In this document: positions 13,001 through 24,341 of the stretch, one piece after another
Layout: each line of letters begins with the position of its first letter
Position numbering within the stretch: the stretch's first letter is position 1
Source: Trichobilharzia regenti
Taxonomy: Eukaryota > Platyhelminthes > Trematoda > Strigeidida > Schistosomatidae
NCBI GenBank assembly: GCA_944472135.2
Contig: OX235270.1
Span: forward strand, 116,823,842-116,887,841
Direction: 5' to 3'
DNA: 64,000 bases
The notes under the pieces: model-generated
Seen by the model: only the letters and a program-made list of their open reading frames with translations
Told to the model about the DNA's origin: nothing
The model's database searches: none
Translations under genes and position numbers: made by a program

Positions 13001-15606
13001 AGCTGAAAAAGACCATTCAACCTTCACCATGTACACGATATCTCCTCACTGTGCAATAAAATACAAGCTAACCAAATCGAAATGAATCATCAACAGTACT
13101 CATGTGCTTCACACCGTCGAAATCCAAAGTACTTTTCCAATCAATCTAATTTAGCAGTCACTCTTGCAAACCAACTCTCCAACGTAATCGAGTTGGTGGT
13201 CAAAGTGTCATTAAGTCAGAAGGGATGAAACGCTCACTATCGAATATGGAAACTCAGAGAACGTCAGACAATTGTCATTGTCAACGTGAGCTACAAATCT
13301 TCTCTACTATCTCGTACGTATTGCAAGCTTGATAGACACTTGGAAAGAAGTGTGTTAAACCACACAATTTATGTACTACGTTTGAAGGACACAGAAGAGG
13401 CCAGTGAATGCTTGTAATAACTTCTCGGTCTATCAGCTCGAAAGGTGCCTTCTATGCGTGTTTACCCACTGACTTCTGGCGTCATTATCTCTCTTACCTG
13501 ATGTCAGTGTCGCACAGAGCTCTAAATTCGGGGCTTCACCACTTGAGTACATAGCTATCAACACGCCTTCAACCTAGGAATCTAGAATAGAGGAATTAAG
13601 TCTATCGACAATGTGCAGTGTACCACAATCATCAGCCTCACGACTAAGTATTACACCATGGTAGAATAGAGGCTAGTAGCTGACACTGCACCACCTAAGA
13701 TAACGTCTCCTTAATAAAGGCTGTTTCTCAGAAGCGCTGGCTTGTGATTTCACATCATCATCATCATCATCATGATGGTCGTCATCAGTAAGGTGAGAAG
13801 GATCTCACCAATGACAAAATACAATACTGCTTGTATATCAGAATATTAAGGCGTGATGGTGACAACTTGCATGTGAAATGGAAGTAACAAGCGCGTGTGG
13901 AAGTAGTGAGGAGCTGTTGAATCAGTAGTCTAGTCTTCGAAATCCATATATAAGAGCAGTAATCATTGAGTCTCTTGACATTAGGACTGCATTTGACTCG
14001 TTCGAAACAACCTCCCTTCGAAATGACTGTCAACGAGCAGTCTCCATGTGAGGTTTATTAACATCTCTAACATCCAATACAAAATCACCGAAGACAGAGT
14101 AGGGGAAAGGATTGACGACGTCGCCATTCCTCCTCAACTCCTCTTCTATCGCTGGAACTGTGAAGAATGCAGATCTGGTAGCTGAAAAAGACCATTCAAC
14201 CTTCACCATGTACACGATATCTCCTCACTGTGCAATAAAATACAAGCTAACCAAATCGAAATGAATCATCAACAGTACTCATGTGCTTCACACCGTCGAA
14301 ATCCAAAGTACTTTTCCAATCAATCTAATTTAGCAGTCACTCTTGCAAACCAACTCTCCAACGTAATCGAGTTGGTGGTCAAAGTGTCATTAAGTCAGAA
14401 GGGATGAAACGCTCACTATCGAATATGGAAACTCAGAGAACGTCAGACAATTGTCATTGTCAACGTGAGCTACAAATCTTCTCTACTATCTCGTACGTAT
14501 TGCAAGCTTGATAGACACTTGGAAAGAAGTGTGTTAAACCACACAATTTATGTACTACGTTTGAAGGACACAGAAGAGGCCAGTGAATGCTTGTAATAAC
14601 TTCTCGGTCTATCAGCTCGAAAGGTGCCTTCTATGCGTGTTTACCCACTGACTTCTGGCGTCATTATCTCTCTTACCTGATGTCAGTGTCGCACAGAGCT
14701 CTAAATTCGGGGCTTCACCACTTGAGTACATAGCTATCAACACGCCTTCAACCTAGGAATCTAGAATAGAGGAATTAAGTCTATCGACAATGTGCAGTGT
14801 ACCACAATCATCAGCCTCACGACTAAGTATTACACCATGGTAGAATAGAGGCTAGTAGCTGACACTGCACCACCTAAGATAACGTCTCCTTAATAAAGGC
14901 TGTTTCTCAGAAGCGCTGGCTTGTGATTTCACATCATCATCATCATCATGATGGTCGTCATCAGTGAGGTGAGAAGGATCTCACCAATGACAAAATACAA
15001 TACTGCTTGTATATCAGAATATTAAGGCGTGATGGTGACAACTTGCATGTGAAATGGAAGTAACAAGCGCGTGTGGAAGTAGTGAGGAGCTGTTGAATCA
15101 GTAGTCTAGTCTTCGAAATCCATATATAAGAGCAGTAATCATTGAGTCTCTTGACATTAGGACTGCATTTGACTCGTTCGAAACAACCTCCCTTCGAAAT
15201 GACTGTCAACGAGCAGTCTCCATGTGAGGTTTATTAACATCTCTAACATCCAATACAAAATCACCGAAGACAGAGTAGGGGAAAGGATTGACGACGTCGC
15301 CATTCCTCCTCAACTCCTCTTCTATCGCTGGAACTGTGAAGAATGCAGATCTGGTAGCTGAAAAAGACCATTCAACCTTCACCATGTACACGATATCTCC
15401 TCACTGTGCAATAAAATACAAGCTAACCAAATCGAAATGAATCATCAACAGTACTCATGTGCTTCACACCGTCGAAATCCAAAGTACTTTTCCAATCAAT
15501 CTAATTTAGCAGTCACTCTTGCAAACCAACTCTCCAACGTAATCGAGTTGGTGGTCAAAGTGTCATTAAGTCAGAAGGGATGAAACGCTCACTATCGAAT
15601 ATGGAA

Positions 15607-16089
15607 TTTCAGCGAACCTCGGATATTTGTGGTTGTGATATTTTTAATTCTTCTGTCGTATTTTATTACTCGTCTTTTTTTTACTTTTTCTCTCTTTATT
15701 TGGATTTTTTTCCATGTCTCTAATGGCTGCGTTTTTTTTATTGGTAATTCCTGATTTTGTGTGTTTTTTTTATTTGCTAATAAACGTTTTTTGTCCTTCT
15801 GTGTTTTTTTTCGTGTGGTGTATTTCGAGCAACACAACGTTTAGACACAATAGTAATCTCAAAGATTTGCAAGGATATACGTGTACGCGATTTTGGTCAA
15901 ATAAATTATTAGAATATATTTTTGAGCGGGACAGTGGTGTTTAACTATATCATTACGAAGTACGCACATAGCAGATGTAATCATCATTGCTATCGTATTA
16001 ACTTCGATAACTGCATCACATTTGTATTTATATATGCATATATTCACTGATATTTTTGTTCAAAATACTTTCGGTAAGCAGATCATTAT
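15607..16089. other. AT-rich spacer after the satellite, no gene recognised
   Basis: Strongly T-rich on the plus strand. Minus-strand open frames here are lysine-rich and low in complexity and match no family I know. Nothing functional is supported. Confidence 0.6.
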
Positions 16090-16257
16090 TTGACTATCTC
16101 GTACAAGGGACAATGCAAATCAAATTCAAAGCTTTCACGGAATCAGGAGTTGTAGATAGATCACAAGCCGAGTTCAACACTCAAAAATTGAAGGACCAGG
16201 CTACAAAGGACATCTTCACTGCAAGCACAAAGGACAAAGCTGAGACACAAATCAACA
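16090..16257 (+). pseudogene. Fragment of the RTE-like LINE ORF (endonuclease/RT linker)
   Basis: The plus-strand translation (VQGTMQIKFKAFTESG to DKAETQINT) matches residues about 252-305 of the LINE ORF on the minus strand at 21825-24341, with several substitutions. It is an isolated scrap: it starts just after the endonuclease SDH motif and ends where satellite-like DNA begins at 16258. It is not functional. Confidence 0.85.
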
Positions 16258-16336
16258 CTAAGTATTAGACCAAGGTAGAATAGAGGCTAGTAGCTGACAC
16301 TACACCACCTAAGATAACGTCTCTTTAATAAATGCA
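16258..16336 (+). repeat. Isolated fragment of the 1.18-kb satellite unit
   Basis: This stretch matches positions about 653-731 of the first array unit (CTAAGTATTA ... GCTAGTAGCTGACACTAC ... TAATAAA) with a handful of changes. It carries the 'ACACTAC' variant seen in the first two units rather than the 'ATACTGC' of the middle ones. It is directly joined to the LINE scrap on its left. Confidence 0.85.
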
Positions 16337-16572
16337 GTCGCTGACAAGTTTTGCTGGAAAATTAGGATCATTGATGAAAATTAGTAGTAAGTTTTGTGAA
16401 GCCTCAGTAAAGTCTGCGTATCCGTTTACGCGATGAAGTATTTCCGACCTAATTCGCTAACGCCTACTTGATGTGTGATCATATTCATGAATATATATTC
16501 TGACAACTACACAGAGAATACAGTTCACTTACAGTGAAAGAATTCCTTCCAGCTGTGACAAAAATACCTACT
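16337..16572 (-). repeat. Dispersed repeat R1, copy interrupted by the Gypsy element
   Basis: About 235 bp that reads, reverse-complemented, as 46147-46388 with a few substitutions (TCGCTGA ... ACCTACT). Its right end is cut by the 5' LTR. In the other copy the sequence continues past that point, so the second copy represents the unoccupied site. Confidence 0.85.
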
Positions 16573-16928
16573 TGATAGGATCCCACGCACTTTGTTACTG
16601 ATCAATTATTTCAACGGCTGTTAATCTCGCATAAATGGTATATCATCATTTCCCACGCACTTTATTATTGATTATTACGATCAATTATTTCAAATGTTGT
16701 TAGCTGTCTATATTGTTGTAAAAATGTATAAATACCATGTGTTGTTTTCCTAAATAAGTTCTTTGTCGTAGTAGTTGTACTACAATATACAGTCACAGGC
16801 CAGTCTTTGTCTTTTGATATTTGCGTGGTTTACTGAATCGGAAGGTACCACAAGCAGATAGGCATATTAGTCAGGCGCAGACAGAACAAGGCGACAACGT
16901 CCTCATCTAATTCCCTACAGTTATAACA
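16573..16928 (+). repeat. 5' LTR of the Gypsy element
   Basis: Begins TGATAGGATC and ends near ...ATAACA, followed by the TGGCGACGGGG primer-binding-like site. The first 144 bp match the 3' LTR. It contains an internal duplication: CCCACGCACTTT...GATCAATTATTTCAA occurs twice about 90 bp apart, in both LTRs. TATAAATA near 16723 is a plausible TATA box. The exact 3' edge is inferred. Confidence 0.85.
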
Positions 16929-17048
16929 AATTGGCGACGGGGTTTACCTTAATTCATTGCAGTTATAACAAGCAAGCGACCATGGGTTTTATTCTGTTCA
17001 GCGCAGCTATCGAACATTTTTGGCTGTGTTAATTACAACCCAATTACA

Positions 17049-18929
17049 ATGTCTATCTCTCTGGACGATCTCAAATCTATCTTGCAGCAGCAGCAAGTTC
17101 AGAATGAAGCAGCTCAACCAAAATTAATCGAAGCTCTCACTCAGAAGCTGTCCATTCAAGTTCCATCAACATCTCATTCAGACAAACATGAAAGCATCTC
17201 AAGTTCCATCAGTGAGTTCAACTACGACCCAATATCTGGTCTCGTATTTGATGCACGGTTCAATCGTTACGAAAACGTTTTCCGTATTGAATGCTACATG
17301 TTTGATGATGCTGCCAAAGTCCGATTGTTACTAGGAAAGCTTGGTACTGTTGAGCACAACAGATATGTTAACTTGATTCTGCCTAAGAACCCACGTGAGT
17401 TATCATTCGATAAGACAGTCACCGTTTTATCACAAATCTTTGGTGAACAGTCATCCATGTTCAATATTCGGTATCAATGTTTTCAGTTGACTAAAATGCC
17501 TTCCGATGATTCTGTCACTTACGCTGGCAAAGTGAACAAGGTAAGCGAAAGGTTCAAACCACACGAAATGACATCAGATCAGTTCAAGTGTTTGATTTTT
17601 ATTTGTGGGTTGAAGAACCCAGAAGATACTGACATAAGAACTCGACTTCTGTCACTCGTGGAACAAGACCCGAAAATGACTTTACAAATGATGATAGCAG
17701 AATGCCAACGCTTAATCAACTTGAAGCACGATACTGCTATGGTGGAGTGCAAACGACAGTCGTCTGAATTTGGTTCAATTAACACAGTGAAAAGTCCTCC
17801 GATCACCGTTAAGCACACAGCACGTCAGTCTCAGAATTCAGCTAAACCTCCTTCAGTGTGCTGGCACTGTGGTTTGTGGCATTTTGTCAAGCTCTGTCCT
17901 TTCAAGAAACATAAATGCCGTAATTGTCACCGTTTTGGACATAAGGAGGGTTACTGTACACCGCAGAAAAATTCCTCGGTGAGGAACAGAAATAGTCGTT
18001 TCAAGCCGAAACAATCTCCTCGAGTACAGACCATTTTCACAACTTCCAAAGTCGATTTCGCCAGCAAACGTAAGTACATTACACTAGGTATTAACGGCAA
18101 ACATATTCGTCTTCAGTTGGATACGGCATCAGATATCACCTTAATTTCCCGAACTACGTGGCGCAAACTTGGGTGCCCACAGATTCTGCCGACCGAGCAT
18201 GTCGCTAAGAATGCCTCTGGAGATATACTGAAACTCGTTGGTGAGATAAATTGCCAGGTTCAGTTTGGTGAGCATCACTTCAATGGTGTATGTTACGTTA
18301 CAAACTACCATGATTTGAATTTGCTTGGTCTTGACTGGTTAGACAAGCTCCATATCTTCAATGTACCATTAAATTCAGTATGCTCTAATGTTTCGTCCTC
18401 ACCACATAACGTTGTTCACGGACATGTATCTGATCAGTCTCTCTTGCAACGCCTGCGTCAAAAGCACGCTTCTGTCTTCCAGGACAAACTTGGTTGCTGC
18501 AAATTTACCCAAGTTGTTTTTTCTTTAAAGCCAAACGCGAAGCCAGTTTTTCGTCCAAAACGTCCAGTTCCGTATGCTGCTGTCACATTGGTTGAGAATG
18601 AACTCGACAGACTGGAAGCATTGGGTGTCATCAAACCAGTAACGTATTCGCCCTGGGCTGCCCCTATAGTTGTTGTACGCAAAGCAAATGGTTCCATTCG
18701 CCTGTGTGCAGATTTCTCAACTGGGTTAAATGATGCTCTAGAGGATCATGCTTATCCATTACCAATTCAAGAAGACTTATTCGTCAAACTTAATGGTGGT
18801 AAATGTTTTGCAAAAATTGACCTTGCTGATGCTTACCTTCAAATAGAAGTTGAACCAAAGTCTCGAGAGTTGCTAACAATCAACACTCATAGGGTCTCTA
18901 CCAGTTTACTCGCTTACCATTTGGTGTGA
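17049..18929 (+). pseudogene. Gypsy gag-protease-RT (5' part of the polyprotein), 626 codons
   Basis: Residues 1-265 are gag-like. Two zinc knuckles follow: CWHC...H...C from residue 271 and CRNC...GH...C from about 289, the nucleic-acid-binding region of Gag. The aspartic protease signature is DTASD at about 358-362, where A replaces the usual G, followed by GLDWL. RT begins near 470, with SPWAAPIVVVRKANG and FAKIDLADAYLQIEV (motif A). The frame is lost near 18892, just before the conserved LPFG block, and ends in an unrelated tail. The rest of RT continues in another frame. The ATG at 17049 follows a stop-rich leader. Confidence 0.9.
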
Positions 18930-20362
18930 AACCAGCACCCGCAATTTTTCAGCAGATCATGGATACTATGCTTGCTAACCAACCTGGTGTTGCTGTCTAC
19001 CTCGACGATGTGATAATCACAGAGAGTAGTAAGTCTGAATTGTTTGATCGACTTGACGCTGTGCTATCCAAAATGTCAGAGTTTGGGTTTTACCTTAAAG
19101 AGGATAAATGTACATTTTTCATGGATTCAGTAAAGTATCTTGGGTTCATTTTTGATCAACATGGACGTCGACCAGACCCAGAAAATGTACGTGCTATTCA
19201 GAATATGCCCGCTCCCACTAATGTTGCCACTCTGCGATCTTTCCTTGGCCTCATCAGCTATTACAGTGCATTTCTACCAGAGCTTCATCGCATACGTGCT
19301 CCACTGAATCGCCTGTTATCGAAAAATGCAAAATGGAATTGGTCACCTGAATGTCAAAATGCATTTAAAAAAGTAAAATCGTTACTCCAGTCAGACATGC
19401 TGCTTACTTATTATGATCCAAGTCTTGAAATCATCCTTGCTGCAGATGCATCCGACTATGGTATTGGTGCTGTTATATCTCATCGTTTTCCTGACGGAAG
19501 GGAGAAAGCTATTGCACATGCATTTAGAACACTGAATACAACCGAACGCAAATATAGCCAAATTGAGAAAGAAGGTTTGGCGCTTATCTTCGCAGTCAAA
19601 AAGTTTCACAAAATGCTTCATGGTAGGAAATTCACTCTATTTACTGACCATAAACCCCTGTTGTCGATATTTGGTTCGAAAAAGGGCATTCCAGTGTACA
19701 CTGCGAATCGGCTTCAAAGGTGGGCTGTCATGTTACTGGGATATAATTTTGATATCAAATACAAACCTACCTCTGAATTTGGCCAGGTAGATGCATTATC
19801 ACGGCTGCTAAGCCATCAGAAGTTGGAAAGCGAGGATGTTGTTATTGCATCCATCTCTGTTGAAGATGATGTAAACAGAGTTCTGGTAGGCGCGACTCAA
19901 CTTCTTCCGGTGACTGCAGTTGAAGTTGCCAGCCACACACTGCGTGATCCAGTTTTACAGCAAGTATCAAAGTTCATCCGATTTGGCTGGCCTCCACATG
20001 TTCATTCAAATGTTTTAAAACAGTTTTACCAGCGACGCCAACCCTTATCCATCGTTAATGAATGCATAATGTTTGCTGATCGTGTTGTGGTTCCAGCTAA
20101 TCTTCGTAACGATATGCTTCGTCAGCTTCATACATCACATCCTGGTGTTGGGAGAATGAAGGCGATCGCTCGCAGTTATTTTTACTGGCCCAACATCGAT
20201 GACCACATCGAAGACCTCGTTCGCAAATGTAGTAAATGTGCTCAAGCATCAAAGTGCCCACGCAAGACAGAACTATGTTCCTGGCCACGACCAGACAAAC
20301 CATGGTCCCGTGTTCATGTTGACTTCGCTGGACCGTTCAATAGTATGCATTTCTTAACATAA
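18893..20362 (+). pseudogene. Gypsy RT (3' part)-RNase H-integrase, after the frameshift
   Basis: The frame carries RT from the LPFGVKPAPAIFQQ block onward. The catalytic YLDD box is about 25 residues after the internal Met at 18926. RNase H follows (AADASDYGIGAV, FTDHKPL), then the tether and the integrase HHCC zinc domain (HTSHPGVGRM ... CSKCAQ). The first catalytic Asp of integrase lies in VHVDFAGPF. An in-frame TAA at 20360-20362 ends it inside the integrase core. It is out of frame with the upstream gag-protease ORF. Confidence 0.9.
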
Positions 20363-20872
20363 GTCGACGCGTTTTCCAAATGGCCAGAGATATTTCCTAT
20401 GCATTCTGCCACATCAGTTGCAACAGTGTCCCACCTACGTCAACTATTCTGTCGTTTTGGTATGCCTGATGTTCTGGTGTCCGATAATGGATCGCAGTTC
20501 ACCTCATCACTGTTCTCAGATTTCTGCAAACTGTTTGGCATCCAGCATATTCGTAGCCCCCTGTATCATCCCATATCGAATGCACAGGCTGAACGTTTCG
20601 TCGACACCTTTAAGCGTGCTTATGCAAAAGCGAAGGGGGAGGGAACAACAGAAGAAATTTTGGATAGATTCTTGCTGCATTGTCGTACAACGCCAAATCC
20701 TTCCGCCCCAAATCAGTTATCCCCAGCGGAAATTATGCTTGGCCGGAAGATCAGAACTGCCCTTGACTCAATTAAGCCTAGGCAAGTAAAGCAGGGCTGC
20801 AGAAATACAAAAATGGAAAACCAATTCAATCGCCATCACGGAGCTAAACGTCGAGTTTTCAAATTGTATTAG
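20363..20872 (+). pseudogene. Gypsy integrase core (3' part) after an in-frame stop
   Basis: Same frame as the preceding piece. It begins VDAFSKWPEIFP and contains VSDNGSQFTSS (second catalytic Asp) and NAQAERFVDTFKRA (the Glu), completing the DD35E triad of retroviral-type integrases. A TAG follows FKLY. A short stretch beyond it, about 20930-21214, contains GWVLYKVNVEGQLCVRHTKH, which resembles the integrase C-terminal tail in a shifted frame. Confidence 0.88.
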
Positions 20873-20929
20873 CAAGTTTGTGTACGAGATTTTCGCTATT
20901 CACCTCCGAGATGGATTCGATGACAAATA

Positions 20930-21211
20930 GTGGGACAGAAAGGATGGGTTTTATACAAAGTGAATGTAGAAGGACAGTTATGTGTCAGACACACGAAGCA
21001 TATACAAGATGCGTCAGATAGACCCAACAATGGGAGACGAGACCTTACGTTAGAAGTATTAGTAGATACATTTAATCTTCCGCAGCCGGAAGCCCGGGAC
21101 ACAGATCACACTCTATCCAGTACCACGCGAAGGTCAACTCGACAAAGAAGAGCTCCGAAACCTTTTCAAATAGATCCAAAAAGCAAGTCCTACACTTTTT
21201 ACGGGGAGAGG
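20930..21211 (+). pseudogene. Gypsy integrase C-terminal tail and polypurine tract
   Basis: An open frame contains YKVNVEGQLCVRHTKHIQDAS, like the chromatin-proximal end of Gypsy integrases, then a basic, Thr/Arg-rich tail. The purine-rich GGGGAGAGG at 21203-21211 abuts the 3' LTR, where plus-strand priming would start. Confidence 0.6.
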
Positions 21212-21356
21212 TGATAGGATCACACGCACTTTGTTATTGATCAATTATTTCAACGGCTGTTAATCTCGCATAAATGGTATATCATCATTTCCCACGCACT
21301 TTATTATTGATTATTCCGATCAATTATTTCAAATGTTGTTAGCTGTCTATATTGTT
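21212..21356 (+). repeat. 3' LTR of the Gypsy element, truncated
   Basis: Starts TGATAGGATCACACG and matches the first 144 bp of the 5' LTR, including the internal duplication, then stops at ATTGTT where the 5' LTR continues GTAAAAATG. The remaining ~210 bp of LTR are absent. The ATT-rich 3' tail of the antisense LINE follows directly. Confidence 0.9.
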
Positions 21357-21503
21357 ATTATTATTATTGTATCCTTTAGTTCCTAGAGGAACATAGGGCT
21401 TCAGCTGCGCACCTCCATTGCCTTCGGTTTTCTGAAAACTTGTTCACCCTGCTCCAGGTCTGTCCACATGCTTTCATCTCCTCCTCGCATGACCTCCTCC
21501 AAG

Positions 21504-21737
21504 TCACTCTTGCACTGACGACCAACTCGCCGCCTCCCTTTCGGGTTCCACTCGAGCAATGGCTTGTCTAGTGATGTCACTTGATGGTTTCCTCAGCGTA
21601 TGGCCAATCCATCCCCATTTCTTCCTGCCTATTTGTTTCACAATCAGTTCCTGCTGTATTGGTTCGTCCATTGCCAGAGATCCCCCCTGTTGCTGATCTT
21701 TTCTAGCCATCTGATATTGAGTATTGAGCGAAGACAA
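21504..21737 (-). pseudogene. LINE ORF C-terminal piece after the frameshift
   Basis: The minus-strand translation contains KQIGRKKWGWIGHTLRKP followed by TRQA and a Glu/Arg-rich end, the conserved C-terminal 'RRWRWIGHTLR' region of RTE-like ORFs. It is the displaced end of the ORF at 21825-24341. Confidence 0.8.
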
Positions 21738-21824
21738 CTTTTAATGAAGGTCTGAAGTTTGTTTGAGGTGCTCTTTATGACGCGCTGGACAAGTCTCTGA
21801 TCCGTATGGTGAGTAGCACTGACT

Positions 21825-24341
21825 TCACATTGGAGTTGAAAATCCGGATCTTATTTTCACTGCCATGCTGAGTGCTGTTGACCTCCACACAGATATGAGA
21901 GTAATGAAAGCTTGTCTTGCTTTTCCGATTCTGGCTTTGATATCCTCGTCAGTTCCGCCTGTAGTTGAGACGATGCTTCCCAGGTAGGTGAAGGAGGCTG
22001 TTTCTTTCAGGTTCTTCCCACTTATGCAGGGTGTTCTCTGTTGTCGTTGCTGTTGATGTTGGCCAGGAATCTTCATCACCTCTGTTTTATCTATGTTCAC
22101 GTGAAGTCCTATCTTTGATGCTTCTGCCAACTTGTTACTTTTCACTTGCATATCGGCGAAATCCAGATCCTCCAAGTCTTTTGTGTCAGTCCATTTTATG
22201 CCTGTTCCCTCGTTGGTTGCCGTTGTCTGTCGCATTATCCAATCTGTTGCAATCAGGAAGATCATTGGTGATAGGAGACAGCCTTGCCTCACTCCCGTCC
22301 TCACTTCGAAGGCTTCCGTAAGTTTCCCGTTGTGGATTACTTGGCATGCAGCATTGTCGTATAACTGTTGGATGAGATGTATAATTGTCGATGGGACCCC
22401 GTAGTAGCGAAGTAGTTCCCAAATGACCTCTCGATCGACGCTGTCGAAGGCCTTTTCAAAGTCGATGAAGTTGAGATAGAGAGGTGACTGCCATTCCAAG
22501 CTTTGTTCAATGATGATCCGTAGAGTGGCGATTTGATCAATACATGATTTGTTTCTCATGAATCCGGCCTGTTCCGGTCGAAGTTTTTCATCTAGGGCTT
22601 GTTTGATTCTCTCCAGGATGATGTGGCTTAGTATCTTGCTTGGAATGGACAGAAGCATAATTCCACGCCAGTTTTTACATTGACTTAAGTCTCCTTCCTT
22701 CGGTAGTTTGAATAAGTATCCTTTCTTCCAATCCTCGGGTACTTTGCCCTCCTTCCACACCTTTTCCAGTAGTGGTGTCATCAAGTCCACTGTTGTCTCT
22801 GGGTCTATTTTCAAAGCCTCTGCTGGGATTCCATCTGGTCCCGGTGTTTTCCCAGCTTTTAGCATCTTGATTGCATTCAGGACTTCTGATTTCGTCGGGG
22901 GGTCAGTGTTCACTGGTAGTTCTGCTTCCGTTGTTGGTATTGCTGGACGTGTTGTAGGTGGCGGACGATTTAGAAGTCTTTTGAAGTGTTCAACCCAGTG
23001 CTTTCTCTGTTCCACCTCTTTGGTGATTGACTTTCCATTGTCGTCCTTTATTGGCTTAATCTGTGTCGAACGTTTGCCCGAAAGGTTCCTAGTTGTTTGG
23101 TAGAGTGTGGCGAGGTCTCCTTTGCCTGCAGCTTGTTCTGCTTCGTTTGCCATGGTTTCATAATATTTTCTTTTGTCTTCCCTGGCACTCTTCTTCACTC
23201 TTTTGTTCAGTGTATTGTAGCTTGCATTCAGCTCCTGTTTTTGTTGCTCGTCAGTGCACTGGATAATCTTTTGCTTCACTGTCCTTCTCTCTTCTATTAG
23301 TTTCCAAGTGTCCGTAGTGAGCCACTGTTTGTCCTGTCTCTTTTTTCTGCCTAGAATTTCTATGCAGGTTTGGCTCCACACCGTTTTCAAGTTGTTCCAG
23401 TGCTTTTCGACGCTGACCTTTTCGCTGGTGTTGATTTGTGTCTCGGCTTTGTCCTTTATGCTTGCAATGAAGATGTCCTTTGTAGCCTGGTCCTTCAGCT
23501 TTTGAGTGTTGAACTTGGCTTGTGGTCTATCTGCAGCTCCTGATTCCCTGAAAGCTTTTAATTTGATTTGGATTGTCCCTTGTACGAGATAGTGGTCTGA
23601 GCCAACGTCTGCTCCTCTTCTTGCTTTTGTGTCCAGTAGGCTGCGCCTCCACTTCCTTGAGATTGAGATGAAGTCGATTTGGTTTTTGGTTTGCCCGTCT
23701 GGTGACACCCATGTAGCCTTGTGGATATCTTTGTGCTTGTATACACTGCCACCAATCACCAGTTCGTTGAAGGCGCAGAAGTCGGCGAAGAGTTCTCCGT
23801 TTTCATTCATTTCTCCTAGAGCTTCTCTACCCATGATGAGTTCCCTTCCTGTATTGTCTGGTCCCAGTTTGGCGTTCATGTCTCCCATTAGTATTTTCAT
23901 GTCGCCAGCTGGAGTATTGTCCATTGTTGCCTGTAGTTGCCTGTAGAATTCTTCTTTCTTTTCGAGGTCTGCGTTGTTTGTGGGTGCATAACATTGTATG
24001 ATTGACACTTTCCTTCCTTTGGAGTTGAATCTGGCGGTCATTATCCTGGACGAAATCGCCTCCCATTGTATCAGGGCTTTCGTTGCCGTTGGTGACATCA
24101 TGATAGCCACGCCCTCGGTGTGCGTGTGGTTATCTTCTGGGTGACCGGAGTAGATCACTGACTCACCTGTTGACAATTTGGTGAGTCCACTCCCATTCCA
24201 TCTGCTTTCACATATTCCCAGCACTTGTATTCCGTATCTTTTCATCTCGTTGGCGATCTGGGCAGCTTTCCCAGTCTCGTACATAGTTCGGACGTTCCAT
24301 GTCTCCACACAGACTTTTTCTTTTGGTGCAAAGAGGTTCAT
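21825..24341 (-). pseudogene. LINE ORF: endonuclease-reverse transcriptase, 838 codons
   Basis: Residues about 10-255 form an endonuclease/exonuclease/phosphatase domain that would nick target DNA: WNVRT, ICESRWNGSG, YSGH, LMGDMNAK, NQIDFI and GSDHYLV near 250. The RT domain, about 480-800, would copy the RNA at the nick: PGPDGIPAEALK, NFIDFEKAFDSVD (motif A, about 628), TGVRQGCLLSP (motif B, about 684). Motif C reads LDFAD directly fused to MQVKSNK near 730, so the second catalytic Asp and the following residues are deleted in frame. After a conserved FTYLGS the frame is lost near 21840. The enzyme is predicted inactive. Confidence 0.93.

Larger units (their letters stand above)
1..15606. 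repeat. Tandem satellite array, about 1.18-kb unit, about 13.2 copies
   Basis: Thirteen complete units and a 261-bp partial one are visible. Using an arbitrary phase, units start at 1, 1177, 2356, 3541, 4723, 5899, 7078, 8257, 9439, 10618, 11803, 12991, 14170 and 15346. The array runs off the left edge. On the right it stops at 15606, where the sequence diverges abruptly from the unit. Units are near-identical; periods are 1176, 1179, 1185, 1182, 1176, 1179, 1179, 1182, 1179, 1185, 1188, 1179 and 1176 bp. These fit (CAT)n with n = 6,7,9,8,6,7,7,8,7,9,10,7,6 exactly. Each unit carries two short overlapping minus-strand ORFs (82 or 87 codons and 61 codons), a TATATAA, a pol III B-box-like GTTCGAAAC and AATAAA motifs. 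I do not recognise the family, and coding function is not supported. Confidence 0.97.
16573..21356 (+). mobile_element. Gypsy-class (Ty3-like) LTR retrotransposon, inactivated
   Basis: Order: 5' LTR 16573 to about 16928, a primer-binding-like TGGCGACGGGG at 16932, gag with two zinc knuckles, protease, RT, RNase H, integrase, a purine tract (about 21203-21211) and a 3' LTR truncated at 21356. The protease-RT-RH-IN order is typical of Gypsy/Ty3 elements. It is dead: there is a frameshift in RT near 18892, an in-frame TAA in integrase at 20360, a further stop at 20872, and a truncated 3' LTR. Schistosomes carry several Gypsy lineages; I cannot say which one this is. Confidence 0.93.

Noticed and set aside
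1..15606. CRISPR array
   Set aside because: Repeats are over 1 kb, without spacers, in eukaryotic DNA.
15592..15837. Lysine-rich minus-strand ORF
   Set aside because: Low-complexity translation of a T-rich tract; no domain, no splice or start context.
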